NCBI GenBank assembly: GCA_025526935.1 | Contig: JAHLKD010000015.1 | Location: 434,001-498,000 of the forward strand | Direction of reading: 5' to 3' | Length of the DNA stretch: 64,000 nucleotides | Source: Cladochytrium replicatum | Lineage: Eukaryota; Chytridiomycota; Chytridiomycetes; Cladochytriales; Cladochytriaceae | In this document: piece after piece, positions 36,291-47,909 of the stretch | Position numbering within the stretch: the first letter of the stretch is position 1 | Layout: every line of letters starts with the position of its first letter | Translations under genes and position numbers: made by a program | Notes under the pieces: generated by a model | The model's input: the letters and a program-made list of their open reading frames with translations, nothing else | The model's database searches: none | Told to the model about the DNA's origin: nothing

Positions 36291-37480
36291 TCAGCCCACA
36301 AACCCGGACTTGGGGAGCACAGCCGTCCCAGAAGTAAGTGGTCCGGCTACTATGCGCTCATTGGTTGCCTGATAAGAAAATCCAGCAAACTGCTGCTGCA
36401 CAACGTCTGATAGCTGTGATCCCTCTGACATTGAGTCCATGGGTGTTTTCGAGTAAACTTCATCAAAGTTGGACGTATTGGGTGGCAGATGTCTAAATAA
36501 CTATAAAATCAGGAAGGATTCATTGTAAAGACATGAATATAGACATACCACTTTAGGTCGGAAGAGCGGTTGGTATTTGCGAGCAGGTACAGCTTCTCTG
36601 CAGTTTGGAAGGAGAGCTTCAGCGGAAAATGAAAGGATGATTCAACTTTGCCAATACGGCGCGCTCTGCAAGGATGTGCGACACTTCGGCACGCTCTACA
36701 ATGTGATCTTTCTTTGCGGATGATCTTCATCGCGTATATACGGTTGGTGTCACTTCTATCCATCACCGCACCTTTCCAAAGCTTCCTTTCCCAATGACTT
36801 TGAGCAGCTCAAATTCTTCCATGGTCAACGGTTTGCATTCTGCATCGACAAGCCATATTAATCGGGCGTTTCCACGTTCCCACCGATTAACCTTACGGCG
36901 ATTTTGTAATACACGGTCTGGACAGGTATGTCTCCCTGCTTGGCAGTGCTTGCTGTCTTCCACGACGAATCCCGACTGCAAAGATAGCCACTCATCGGCC
37001 ATTTGCTGTTTCATTACAAAATTCAGCAACCAGATGGAAAGTTTCAAAGTTAACATCCCACCTGGTCAGCGAACTTTCGACGATACCGACATGTCCAATC
37101 AAGCTATCATGAGCGCTGTTGATTCGCTCGTATACCGATAGCACGACATCAGTCTCTGTACTCACATCACTTCACCCACCCAAAACCATGGTGGATCGAC
37201 CAACGACGATTTAAGATAAATCTCCCCCGACCATTGATTGCTAAGTTTGGACGAATATACGGTGGTTTTCCTACATTTGGAACACATGCGACAGCGTGAG
37301 AAGGTTGCGGAAACACTCTACTTCCGTTTTCCGGCAGAGGTATGAGCCATTGCAAGATCCTCCTTCTCTTTCCACTTCGCAATGGCCCCCAAATTCTCCG
37401 CTGATGCCTCTCGAGCTTTTGGTGCGACGGCACGACTTCCCAGCTCTTTTCGTTTTTGCAATGTTAATACAGCTGTCCCA
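36291..37480 (-). pseudogene. Sch9-like AGC kinase lacking its catalytic core
   Basis: Order on the minus strand: a C2-like stretch (PPWFWVGEV, ERINSAHDSLIGHVGIV) spread over different frames (37300-37010); then FELLKVIGKGSFGKV and RIYAMKIIRK (36800-36720). The frame then shifts: the following sequence reads DHIVERAEVSHILAERAVL and LNHPF in a second frame and PLKLSFQTAEKLYL in a third. The next recognisable parts are LFRPKV, a short intron, and the AGC tail SNFDEVYSKTPMDS with hydrophobic motif FAGFSY, ending at 36291. Everything from the catalytic loop to the APE region is absent. C2 plus AGC kinase plus turn and hydrophobic motifs is the Sch9 layout. Shifts and a missing active site make it non-functional. 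Confidence 0.75.
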
Positions 37481-37499
37481 TAATCCCTTCAACTACAGC

Positions 37500-38079
37500 A
37501 ACTAGGTCAAAAAACTCATGTTGAATCGGCCCAAACTCTGCCGAGCTGCTGTTTGCTCCTTCTACAATGTCTTCATGAACGCTGACATCCCCTCAATCGC
37601 TGCTCCAATCCCCTTCTCCCACGAGACACGCATTGAAGAAGTGGCTCGATCCACGAGAAATCAAACTCTGCTGACTGTCCTCATATATGCTCTCGCGGAG
37701 AAATGCAGGTTATGATACACGACGAAATCAAGGTGCATCAAATCAGAGAACGAAACGTTGGCTGCGCTTCCGGAACCTTTGCGGTCGCCGGGAACACCAG
37801 CCCAGATCGCTGCCATTGACTCGGGGCTCAAGCGAGACGAATGGCATGATGCTTAGGGCATCTAGCCGCTACGTGCGATGCCTCCAGCGTCCGCGTCGTT
37901 TGTCCGCCGCGAGCGCTCAGGTAGAGGAAAAAGGAAGGGCGACTCGCGTGTGGTTGTGCGAGATGAAGGAAAAGCGCACTGCAGAGGGCTTTGATTCCTT
38001 TCCAGATCTCCGGCAGGCGAGAATGTTGCATCGCTCGAACGCATTCGGTTCCGGTCGTCGTTCGCTTCCGATTTCCTTC
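37500..38079. other. Unassigned stretch between pseudogenes
   Basis: Short plus-strand frames read like protein in places (SIAAPIPFSHETRIEEVARS near 37590, ETLAALPEPLRSPGTPAQI near 37755) but are interrupted and unrecognised. It lies between two decayed genes and is probably decayed itself. Confidence 0.3.
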
Positions 38080-38235
38080 CATTTATTCTCATCTCGACCA
38101 AGCCTGCTAGGTTCATCCGTGCGGGTATTGCGGAGCGATCGATGAGCAGCTCGAGGTCCACCATGACCTCCTCCAGCTGCTCCCGGACGTTCTTCACCGC
38201 TTGAAGTGCGCGGATGTGCAACGATCCTGCGCCAT
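38080..38235 (-). pseudogene. DEAH-box helicase C-terminal fragment
   Basis: The minus strand reads SLHIRALQAVKNVREQLEEVM, matching the helicase C-terminal segment after the conserved Cys-x-x-x-Phe block (typically NFLxxRALxxAxxVRxQL). It lies on the same strand as the helicase core at 38860-39830, but the segment that should lie between them is inverted. Confidence 0.65.
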
Positions 38236-38297
38236 CCCCGCCCTCGTGGCAGTCTTCAGAGATACACGATTCTCTCATCTCCTCTGAAGAATTTTTG

Positions 38298-38577
38298 TTA
38301 TTCCACAAGCGGCCGCGGCACGGAATCGACGTCACGGGTTTCCAAAGAGCATCGCAAGTCGTCCCACCGCCGGAGACGAGATGACAGCTTAAGCGGGGAC
38401 GATAGCGAAGATAAAAAAGATGAATGTGGTGCGTTGAAAAAGCACCGAGCTTTCGCGGACGCGTCAGGGGACCACTGGACGCTGTACAACGTGTACGAGA
38501 GTTGGAGGAATGCGTCAAACGAACTGCATCGGGGGAACGAAGTTCGTTTGTCGAGATCGTCATTGTGGGGATGTTGA
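38298..38577 (+). pseudogene. Inverted DEAH-box helicase middle fragment
   Basis: The plus strand reads ALKKHRAFADASGDHWTLYNV then YESWRNAS, which matches the GDHLTLLNVYxxW block after the helicase-associated domain of DEAH RNA helicases. Its neighbours on both sides (38080-38235 and 38860-39830) are on the minus strand. A short piece of the gene was therefore flipped in place. Confidence 0.7.
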
Positions 38578-38859
38578 ACTGCCGGCACCGTCGCACCTAG
38601 CGCGGATGCAAAAGTGCGCGTGAGAGGAATGGCGAGATTGGGAATCTTGCCATAGGGTCGCCAAGCGGTGTTAGCTCCTTGGCCTCTTTTAACGCACCTT
38701 TAAGTTAATACTTATACAATGAAGAAACCGGTGCGACTTACCGAGCGTTTCTGGATCCATGTTTTCGAAAGCATCGCGTGAATATAAGTTATAACCTTTT
38801 ACTGCAGCCGTCCTAATAAACACTGAAATGGGTAATCTAAAGTCAGGTAACATTTAGCA

Positions 38860-39830
38860 TTACATTCTCGCTCTTTGTGCTGCAGTCGCTTGACTAACCA
38901 CCAGCAAGGCATCCATCGAAGCCTGCGGATCAGCCACTTGCCACTTTCTGCCTAACAAAGCCAGTGTCCACAACATATCGAAACAAGAAGGGTTGAGAGA
39001 CATCTGATCGAATAACCAAAGTATTTCTAATCCCAGGGATTGTGACGGTAGTCTGTCCAATGTTTGTGGCGGATACAACTTTCCTCACTCCCTTGGCGGC
39101 GGGATCAAAGATTGAGCGATGTTCCCGTAGATCGCATGAGCATTTAGGCCACGGCCCGTGTCGTAATTAGTTACATCGACGCCGTAGTCGAGCTCCGCGT
39201 GCAGCTGTTTGATTCAGGCATAGTCGATTTCGATCTCTTGTTGACCTGTAAGGAAAACTAGACTGAAAGTTGGGAGTTAATATACTATCGCGGAGATGAA
39301 GATAGTTTAATTTACATATAACCTGGTTCCTCTGTCTTATGGATGTGCATAACTGTCTGTACTGATCGCGACAGGTATGAAGATTTGAGAGCACCTAGTT
39401 TCATCTTCTTCTGCCAGTAAATGTCCACTTCGTACATACGACCGGCAACACTGAACACTGGGCACTGGTCAAAGAAATCTGAGAACTTTGGACGTCCAAG
39501 TTGCACTCATAATGATGATTTCAAAGGCTTCAGTGGTTTTTTTTAGCGACGAATCATCATTTGCACCTCCTGCTCTTCGGTACGTTTCATCCTCTTCTGA
39601 GTTGCTCGCTTCAAGTGTCCCAATACAACATCTGTCTCCAAGCTTGCCTCGTGAGCTTCCTCAAGCAAAACCGCATCGTAATCACTCAATATCGGTTTAA
39701 TGATTGCCTCCCGCATCAGCACACCATCGGTCATGTAGATAGCACGGTGGATAATGTGATGGAGCGATCAAATCGGATCTTGTATCCAACGAGACTTGGC
39801 ATTTGTGCGATCCATTAAGATCATGTTGCT
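38860..39830 (-). pseudogene. DEAH-box RNA helicase core remnant
   Basis: In minus-strand order: VGYKIRFDRSIT, YMTDGVLMREAIIKPILSDY, AVLLEEAHEASLETDVVLG (LEEAHE where an intact enzyme has DEAH), FSDFFDQCPVFSVAGRMYEV, YLSRSVQTVMHIHKTEEPG, then [19 protein letters not shown] and TTVTIPGIR, and finally [13 protein letters not shown]-like sequence. These are helicase motifs Ib to VI in order. Frames shift between several of them and stops intervene. The loss of the catalytic Asp in motif II and the broken frame show it is dead. It resembles spliceosomal or ribosome-biogenesis DEAH helicases; the exact relative is not determined. Confidence 0.8.
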
Positions 39831-40130
39831 GAGCGGGTTGGTGTTGCTGCGCCTGTCATCGGCGCTTTCCCACGACGCAAACTGGTGTTCCCCCCCCGTA
39901 TTTTTTACCCTTTTGTGAGTTTCCTGCCCAGCTGCTTCTCTGCCAACGTCAATCCACCCTCACTTCCAGTCAATCCACCACTTGCTTTTTCTCTGAGAAA
40001 TCTACCTTATCCCGCCCGCACTTCCGCTCCGCTGTGTTCCCACAGTGCTCCCATTCCAAGTCTTGTCGGCCCGTTCTCTCCATCGAAAAGCTCATTTTCG
40101 CAAGTTCATCCCTTTCATCTCTGTCCATCC

Positions 40131-42776
40131 ATGTCGTCCCCGCTCCTACGTCTCGCCGCTGCTTTAGAGAGACATTCAAACCTTGAGTCGTTCGACGACC
40201 GAACTCGACCATGGCGACACCGCCTTTCAACCAATCCACTCTCGAAGATGTTCAAACGCAAAACCAACAACGCAGAGCAAGCAACCGGATCGAATGAGAT
40301 GGATCAACCCACTTCTGGTGATGCTCCGTGTACAGAACATGCATCATCCCCACCCAGCAAGAAGAAGCTTTTGAAAGGATTCAAATTCTGGAAGTCTAAG
40401 GACGCCTCGAAACTCAAATCTGAGAGAAACTCCCAATCCACTCGTCCATCCATTCGGGAAATCGTTGTGGACGCTCCTCCTCGAACCGAATCAGACAATC
40501 ACCAACCTGGGGGAATCATTGCGACATCTAACGAAGGTGATCCATCCGTACAAGATGGCCCCGCACTTGGTCAGGGCGTTTTGTACCCACGAACCAATGA
40601 TGCTGCTCCGACCACTGGAAACTCCGCCCACAGTCGCGTGGCTTCTCAAACAGGGGAGCAGCACGAATCCCTTGAAATTCTTCGGGACTTGAACTTGTCG
40701 CGTTCTGTCGCGCCATCTGAGGGATCAATGCGACTCACTACTGGGGTTGGTAGCAGCCGGATCGCAAAGATATTCATGACCAAAACTGTCACGCGTTTTG
40801 ATCTGCAAGTTGAAGGAAACAAGACCGTATTTTTGCCAGGCGAGCATGTAGACGGTGAGATTTCATCTTCTGAAGCTTGAACGCCACCTGACTTTGTTCG
40901 ATAGGTCAAATTACCTTGTCGCTCTGCGCGGCAACAGATGTTAAACTCGTCCGTGTTCGATTCGCTGGGTACATTGTAGCTAACAAACGACGAGTCGAGG
41001 TTAGGTAGGTGTTCGCACAAAACTTCGTAACCGCTATGTTGACGATATCTCCGAAGCTTTCTAGAGCAAGTTGTGCCGAGTGACACCACCGCCACTATTT
41101 TTAAAGAACTACATACTTATATCGGTAGCGATGTGTCCTCAGACCCTCAAGTTGCCTTGTCGGCCGGTGATCACGTATACCCCTTTTCGTTCAGAGTTCC
41201 CGCAGCCCACCTCCCGGCTTCATTTGAGGTTTAATTAGGTAGTAAAACAGATTGATTTTGCTGATTTTCTCTTCTTAGGGAAATCATGGCGCCGTTCGCT
41301 ACGAAGTATCAGCTGTGCTTATCAGGAACGGTCACCCTAATCGTACATGTTGTACTATGCTGACAGTGCCATCGACCGTTGATGTTTCAGAACCTGAGTA
41401 TGCACGACCGATCGAAGTACACGCTCGAGTTCCTATTGGAATGTGGAAATGGCAGGGAGGACATATGGACATCATCACAAGGATTCCCCGAAAGGCATAC
41501 ACAAGCGGTATGGAGTCAACCATCACATTATCCAACAGACCACGATGTTCATTTTGATCCAACTAGATGACGTGATTCCCATTGGACTCACCATTCTGAA
41601 TAATTCGATTGCCGGAGCTAAAGTTCGAGAAATATCATTGAAACAGAAGGTTATCTATCGGCTTGATAACGATCAGTACGTACAGCAGTTGCATTTTGCT
41701 ACACTTGCTGATTGTATTTGTTTAGCCGCCGTGGTCCCATCACCGAGAAGATTCACAAGTTAGATTTTAGCGAGACATATTCACCAGACACCAGAAGTGT
41801 CTCCCGCATGATCAATTTCGCAGTGCCCGGTGCAAACGTGCTCGCGCCATCCATTCGCACTTCAGTCATCGACGTGCGACACTACCTTTGCATAAAAGTG
41901 AGCACAATGTCACCCTCTAACGCACGTCGTGCCGCACAGATGGAGCGAACAAGATCACAACAAGGATCGTCCTCTCAATCACACAACCCACCGTCTATGG
42001 AGCGGTCAGCCACACATACTTTTGGATGCACAGGGGAGGAAGAATTCGAAGGGAGAGCAAGTGAAGATAGTGCGCACGCAAATGTCGGCCAGGGTAGCAC
42101 TTTTGCTGTGCCGCCCTCGCGACCCGTTGATAGCGGTCCGCCTAGGACAAACCGTATCGTCGCTGGGCCGAACCGCACTGCAAAGATTGTGATTCCCATC
42201 ATCATTGCGGGCTTTCCTATTATCCCGATGGATGTGGATCCGTTTAGAATCAGCATGGACGCGTTGCCCATGTACAGCGCCAAACCAATGGCAGGGGAGC
42301 GCGTTCTCGAATCAGAGTACGAGGAACCAAGTGAAACCGAGCCGGATGCGACGGTGATCACAGGAGACGAGATTACGGCAATAGACGAAGCGGAGCTGTA
42401 CGCGATTCCTATAGGAGAAGTTCAGATGCTTTCTGAAATTATAGACACACACCCTGAAACAGAATCAGCCTTTGGTTCACCAGAATTGTTGAGCGGGAGC
42501 GTAGAAGAGATTGGAAACGTGGACGAGCATGTTGAGCTTCTGGAAGTTCCAGTGGACATTCAGGACGGCCCAGCGCACTCGAATGCTTGGGATGCGCTTA
42601 AAGAAGAGTTGGATGCGTATTGTCATGCTCGACATTCATCAGATCCCGATATGAGGTTGCAGAACTTAGAAATAGTCAACGTGGGAGACAAAGGGACGAC
42701 TATTCAGGATGCTGGATCGGTGCGGGACGCGATCGGCACTTTGTTCAAGAAGAATAGCGTGCATGGTTCGCAATAA
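40131..42776 (+). CDS. Arrestin-like trafficking adaptor (alpha-arrestin type)
   Basis: Six exons: 40131-40854, 40905-40999, 41067-41228, 41279-41507, 41567-41675 and 41726-42776. All phases agree, giving 789 residues. I chose ATG 40131; the ATG at 40248 is an alternative. After a 200-residue disordered, basic N-terminus come arrestin-fold segments: TRFDLQVEGNKTVFLPGEHV, GQITLSLCAATDVKLVRVRF, then HVYPFSFRVPAAHLPASFEG, and a C-lobe with DDVIPIGLTILNNS and GPITEKIHKLDFSET. The C-terminal 200 residues are acidic. Fungal alpha-arrestins link nutrient transporters to ubiquitin ligases for endocytosis. No PPxY motif is evident in the parts read, so the ligase link is not shown. Confidence 0.82.
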
Positions 42777-42886
42777 ATCGAGGAAAGTCCGTGTTAAGTT
42801 CCAGTTCACAAGTTGCTTGACGCATAATTATTTTTCTTCTTTATATATATTCCCTTCTCCAGATGTGCTGTTTACTTCAGATGCTC

Positions 42887-42892
42887 AATAAA
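42887..42892 (+). terminator. Polyadenylation signal of the arrestin-like gene
   Basis: AATAAA lies 110 bp after the stop at 42776. The convergent DUF4436 gene ends at 42956, leaving 179 bp between the two stop codons. Confidence 0.45.
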
Positions 42893-42955
42893 CTAAGTGA
42901 TCCAATGTCGTTTTGTTTGATAACCCGTGTCTATCCATTCCATTTACTGAACCAT

Positions 42956-44175
42956 TCAGTTTGCCTTCTTGGGGGCAACGAGCTTATCACCCTTGTAGGT
43001 CTTGAAGAAGTGAAGGAGAGTTGAAAATGCTAATAAGCATTCACAATAAGTCATTAATTCCAAACTCTGTTGGGCCGTTGTAACATACCACAAAGTGCCG
43101 CAATTGCGACTGCCCAGTAGAACGAAGCGAGGTCACTTGATGATCCAACAGGTGGTGCACCAGGCTGCACATTCCTGAATGCTGGAAGCGCGAATAGCAA
43201 TGCGACGCTTGCGGCAAGGATCGGAGGCTCAGGTTTCGATCCCAAGAACCACAGAGAAATGCAGATAGACGCTAGCGAAAGCGATACGATCCACATGAGT
43301 GCTCCAACAAAGATGGAAAACACGATGACCGTATTTGCACGCGTGATAGTCACATCGAACCAAGCCGTATTGACAAACTCCGAGACGATGCTCAAGTCTC
43401 CAGGGATACTAGTGGATACTGCGTAGCCTGGGACTACGCCGTACAGGTATACGTTGATGACGAATGGAGCGGAGCTGCGGTTGGCCGAAGTGTCGGAAAT
43501 TGAAGCGGAAAGGACGACGGCTTTCTCGTAGCGGTCGATGGGGTAGTTAACGGGGTCGTCGCGCTGAGCGGCAAAGTTTGTTGTACTCGAGTTCAGGATC
43601 GCGCTAGAATCAATAAGGTTGACCGAAACTTCTTGCGACGGGGTGAGGAGCGCATTGTTGTTTCCCACGAATGTGACGGTCTTGTCATTGATGCTCAGCG
43701 TGACGGTGCGGTTGGTCCCGAGACTGGATCCACCAAAGTTTGGGGAGGCGATGAGCGGTGCGGGGTTGAGGTTAATACTGAGCTTGAGAAGGCCAGTGGA
43801 GGGGTCAAAAGACGTCATCTTGATGCCCAGTTCCACACCATTGACGTCTGCGGTTGTGTTTGTGCTGTCGTAGCGCATGATAACGCTCCCATCGGTACTT
43901 CTCTTCACAGCATTGCTCTGACTGTTGGTGACGGAGAGGTAGATGGCAATAGCTACAAAAAGCGCAGCGAGAGCGGTAAAACCTAACTTCACAAACAACC
44001 ATGTCCGTGCGGTGATGCCCTTTGGCTGTGGTTTTTGAAGCGAGGGAGACTCTTTTGCTGCAGTTGGCTGCTCGACATGGACGATGGTGTGTTCATTGTT
44101 GGGAACCAGGTTCCCATTGGATGATGTTCCGGCGTTTCCGGTTTGCGAACGGACGGGCTCGTATGCGGTGGCCAT
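42956..44175 (-). CDS. DUF4436 membrane protein, copy 1
   Basis: Two exons: 44175-43089 and 43029-42956, in phase over a 59-bp intron, giving 386 residues. Layout: a Pro/Asn-rich N-terminus of about 60 residues; membrane helix 1 (LFVKLGFTALAALFVAIAI); a beta-rich domain of about 180 residues with several NxS/T sites and the family hallmark DDPVNYPIDRYEKAVV; then two or three more helices (FSIFVGALMWIVSLSLAS, ASVALLFALPAFRNVQPG, FYWAVAIAALCA) and a basic C-terminus ending KKAN. ALPAFRNxQPGAPPVG is typical of DUF4436. Function unknown. First member of a tandem triplet; all three share the intron position at the Leu-Cys-Ala/Gly codons. Confidence 0.88.
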
Positions 44176-44457
44176 AAGTAAAAGAGATAGAGGATATGAT
44201 CTGTTCTTGCAAGAATCTTAAATAGCTAGTTGTCTCGTTTTTTTTCACTCCTGTTTGTCATTCTGAATTACTTGGTGTGCAAATTTTTTTGTCCGAGACA
44301 CCCGATGTCTGTCCGAAAGTTGAAAATTCACTGCTTTTATGGCATGGGGTGGCTGATACCCTGGGAGATACATTACAGAGCGTAGCAATCACAGCAGAGT
44401 TGAATGATTAGATCTATTGTGATGAGCTTCTGCCCAAATGCGTTGACATGGCATTGT

Positions 44458-45713
44458 TCAGACTTCCTTCTTCGGCGTGACCGGTTTATCTCCTTTGTAG
44501 CATTTGAAAAAGTGCATCAATGTTGAAAATGCTGAATAGAAGATGATAAGCATAAAGTTGAAACCCATAAAACACGATATGAAGCATTACCGCAAAGGGC
44601 CGCAATGGCGATCGCCCAGTAAAACGAAGCAAGGTCACTGGACGATCCCACAGGCGGAGCACCAGGTTGCACGTTCCTGAAAGCGGGGAGGGCAAACAAG
44701 AGTGCAGTGCTTGCAGAGAGAACCGGTGGCTCTGGCTTGGAGCTGAGGAACTAAAGCGAGACGCAGATTGACGCGAGAGAGAGAGAGAGAGAGAGAGAGA
44801 CGATCCACATCAAAGCCCCGACAAATATTGCAAAGATGATGACCGTGTTACCGCGCGTGATGGTGATGCCGAACCACGCTGTATTGACATATCGATTAAT
44901 GATGCTTAAGTCCTCCGGAATGCTGCTTCTAATGGCGAAACCTGGAACTACACCGTAGAGGTATGCATTGATTGTGAATGTAGCGGAGCTCCTGCTCGAC
45001 GATGTGTCGGTGATGGAAGCAGACACAACGATGGCCTTATCGTAGCGGTCGATGGGGTAGTTGACAGGATCGTCACTGTCTGCGGAGACGTTGGTGTCAT
45101 TGGCGAGCAGACTCGATTCGAGGAGACCAACAGAAACGTCTTGCGAGGGAGTGAGAAGCGCGCTGTTGCTTCCCACAAAGGTAGCCGTTTTATCGTTCAC
45201 GCTGACGGCGACCGTTCGGTTGCTACCAAGACTAATTCCTCCAAAGTTCGAAGATGCGAGCAAGGGATCAGGGTTGAGGTTTATGTTCAACTTGAGGAGT
45301 CCAGTTTCGGGATCAAAACCAATCATTTTGATCGTAAGCTCCACACCGTTGAGTCCCGAAGGAGGGCTGGCGCTGTCGTAACGAACAATACCGCCTCCCT
45401 CGGTGCTCCTTCTCACAGCGTTCCGCTCGCTGTTAGTGACTGAGGTGTAGATGGCAACCGCGAGAAGGATTGCCGCTAAAGAAGCAAAGCCGATCTTAGC
45501 GAAAAGCCATTTTTGCGCGGAGAGCCCAGCTTGCTGGGTTGGCGGCGGTGCAGAAGGAGCTGGACTCATCGGAGCGGATTCTTTCGGGGTTGGAGGCTCT
45601 ACCTGAACGACTGTTTGATCTGGAACGTTCCCGCCGGTGAATGGAGATGACCGCTCATACACAGATACCCCGTTTCCACCTTGTAAAGCATTCGATTGCT
45701 GCCCAGTAGCCAT
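44458..45713 (-). pseudogene. DUF4436 membrane protein, copy 2, with premature stop
   Basis: Exons 45713-44591 and 44531-44458 match the other two copies in phase and layout, except for a TAG at 44751-44753 where both paralogues have TGG (Trp in SLWFL). A four-residue expansion from a GA microsatellite (44775-44800) sits just before it, turning VSLSLAS into VSLSLSLSLAS. Translation would stop after 321 residues, before the last membrane helices. The downstream exon sequence, including the conserved AFSTLMHFFKCYKGDK end, is still clean, so the break is recent, or the stop is read through or is a sequence error. I chose the ATG at 45713 (MATGQQ), matching copy 3, rather than the one 36 bp upstream. 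Confidence 0.75.
44775..44800. repeat. GA microsatellite inside DUF4436 copy 2
   Basis: Thirteen GA dinucleotides on the plus strand. The corresponding place in copy 3 is 12 bp shorter and imperfect (AAGAGACAGCGAGA), so the expansion kept the frame. Confidence 0.9.
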
Positions 45714-46375
45714 GATGCAAACGGTCCGTGTGCTTTGAGAGAATGCCATCTTAGGTTATGTAGCAACGATCTGTTTCAGTTGGTCAGTGCGTCTTCAATC
45801 CGAGGGTGTCTGCGTATCAAGGCATTGTCATGGTTCAAGTTCTGAGACTGCGAGAGGCAATAATTAAGAAGATTATTTAGAATGTATGTGGAACCTACCA
45901 TTTTGGGGTGGCTTTCCCACGCCGCAATATGAAACAATCATCCACACCTCGACCAATCCGGCTCGGGAGGTATTTGCTCGATAATTTTTCAGGAGCGCTT
46001 TTCCTTTCACACCAAGTCCGAGCATTACACCTTCAACAATGACTCCAGCAGTATAAGGAGAACATGGTCTTTGTTTCCATCAGTTATAGGCCCAGAATTT
46101 CAGAGAGAATCATCTATGTTGAATTTTCAGCCCGGCAGATTAAGTACTCACAAGTTTGGTTGGATATTGCCTGGTGGCTCAATAGTAATCGTTGTCAAAG
46201 GACGAAGAGATGGAGAAACACCTTTCCCCCTTATTTTCTACAAAAACTTCACCTAATTCCCCCTCTTCGAGAACATGCAGAGTGTAGTAATGTGATTTGA
46301 TTTAATGAAACACAACTATACATAAGATTTTAACTCAACAACCTAAAAAACATTGTAGGAAGACCCCATAATGAG

Positions 46376-47645
46376 TCAGTTATCCTTCTTCGGAGTAATC
46401 GGAATATCTCCCTTGTAGTTCTTGAAAAAGTGCAGGAGCGTCGAAAATGCTGCAAGGAAAGCTAAAATGAGAAATCAACCTCAATGTAACAATTGATCGA
46501 GCCTTACCACAAAGTGCTGCAATGGCGATTGCCCAGTAAAATGAAGCCAAGTCACAAGAAGCACCAACAGGCGGAGCACCGGGCTGTATATTCCTAAACG
46601 CCGGGAGTGCGAACAGAAGTGCGGTGCTTGCGGCCAGCACCGGAGGCTCAGGCTTTGAGCTAAGGAACCAAAGCGAGATGCATATCGACGCAAGAGACAG
46701 CGAGACGATCCACATCAAGGCACCGACAAAGATTGAAAACGCGATCACGTTATGAGTGCGGGTGATGCTGATGTCGAACCACGCGGTGTTGACGTACTTT
46801 GTGATGATGTTGGAATTCCCAGGGATACTACTGTGGATTGAGATGCCTGAAACTATACCAAAGAGGTAGGCATTGATTATGAAAGGTGCGGAGCTTCGGT
46901 TGGCTGAAGTGTCGGTGATGGAAGCAGAAATCACGATGGCCTTATCGTATCGGTCGATAGGGTAATTAACAGGATCATCCCGGTCTTTCACCACATTTGA
47001 GTTGTCGGTTCTCAAGCTTGATTCGAGGAGACCGACAGAAATGTCCTGAGAAGGTGTCAAGAGTGCGTTGTTGCTTCCGACAAACGTGACCGCCTTGTCG
47101 TTAACATTAACGGTGACCGTTCGGTTGATGCCTAGACTTTGGCCTTCGAAGTTGGGAGACGCCAGAAGCGGAGCAGGGTTGAGGTTAATGTTCAGCTTCA
47201 GCAGTCCAGCGGTAGGATCAAAGCCAACCATCTTGATCGAAAGCTCCACACCGTTGAGGCCAGCAGGGGGGTTCGCACTGTCGTAGCGAACAATACCGCC
47301 CCCTTCCGTGCTCCTTTTCACTGCGTTCTTCCGACCGTTGGTTACGGAAATGAATATGGCAACCGCAACAAAAATTGCCGCTAAACAAGAAAAGCCGATT
47401 TTTACTAAGAGCCATTTTCTTGCCTTGAGACCTGGTTGCTGAGTTTGTGTGGGTTCTGGTGTTATAGGCGTCATCGGAGTAGATTCCTTTTGGGCCGGAG
47501 GCTCAAGCTGCACGACTGTATGATCGGAAGTTCCATTGGCTCTTCCGTTGCCGTTGAGTGGAAGTGGCCTCTCGTAAACTGGACCTCCATTCCAGCGAAC
47601 GTCATTCCAACCCTTTGCTGCGGTTGGTTGTTTTCCGGTGGCCAT
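46376..47645 (-). CDS. DUF4436 membrane protein, copy 3
   Basis: Exons 47645-46508 and 46449-46376 are in phase over a 58-bp intron, giving 403 residues. The intron happens to be open in one frame, so an unspliced reading is also possible, but the spliced end (AFSTLLHFFKNYKGD) matches the paralogues. Layout as in copy 1: Pro-rich cytosolic leader, helix 1 (LLVKIGFSCLAAIFVAVAI), glycosylatable beta domain with DDPVNYPIDRYDKAIV, then FSIFVGALMWIVSLSLAS, ALLFALPAFRNIQPGAPP and FYWAIAIAALC. Copies 2 and 3 are closer to each other (shared MATG start and GGGIVRYDSA) than to copy 1. Confidence 0.88.
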
Positions 47646-47909
47646 GGTACGAACTTGAAAATTGTTGGAGAGGATGGCATCTTGAGTTTATGTAGCAATT
47701 CATAATCGTTCAGCTGGCCGATTGTCTACAATCCGAACCTAGGCGTGTCCACGGAAGGTTCGAAAATGGTTGTGGGAATTTCTGCTGATGGAATGGACTT
47801 TTCCGCCGGCAACTGATGTGGGGCGTTGTTAAAATCTGCTTAAATCAGAATAAATGGAACCACTCCTTTTATTAAAACACGGAAAAGTTTCCGTTGGCTC
47901 AGGTTGGAG

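Noticed and set aside
37862-38596. A 244-codon minus-strand frame
   Set aside because: Only its LHIRALQAVKNVREQL segment is protein-like, and that belongs to a helicase remnant; the rest is antisense to the flipped helicase block.
46380-46507. Alternative C-terminus of DUF4436 copy 3 by intron retention
   Set aside because: The retained frame (KARSIVTLRLISHF...) has no counterpart in copies 1 and 2, while the spliced end is conserved in all three.
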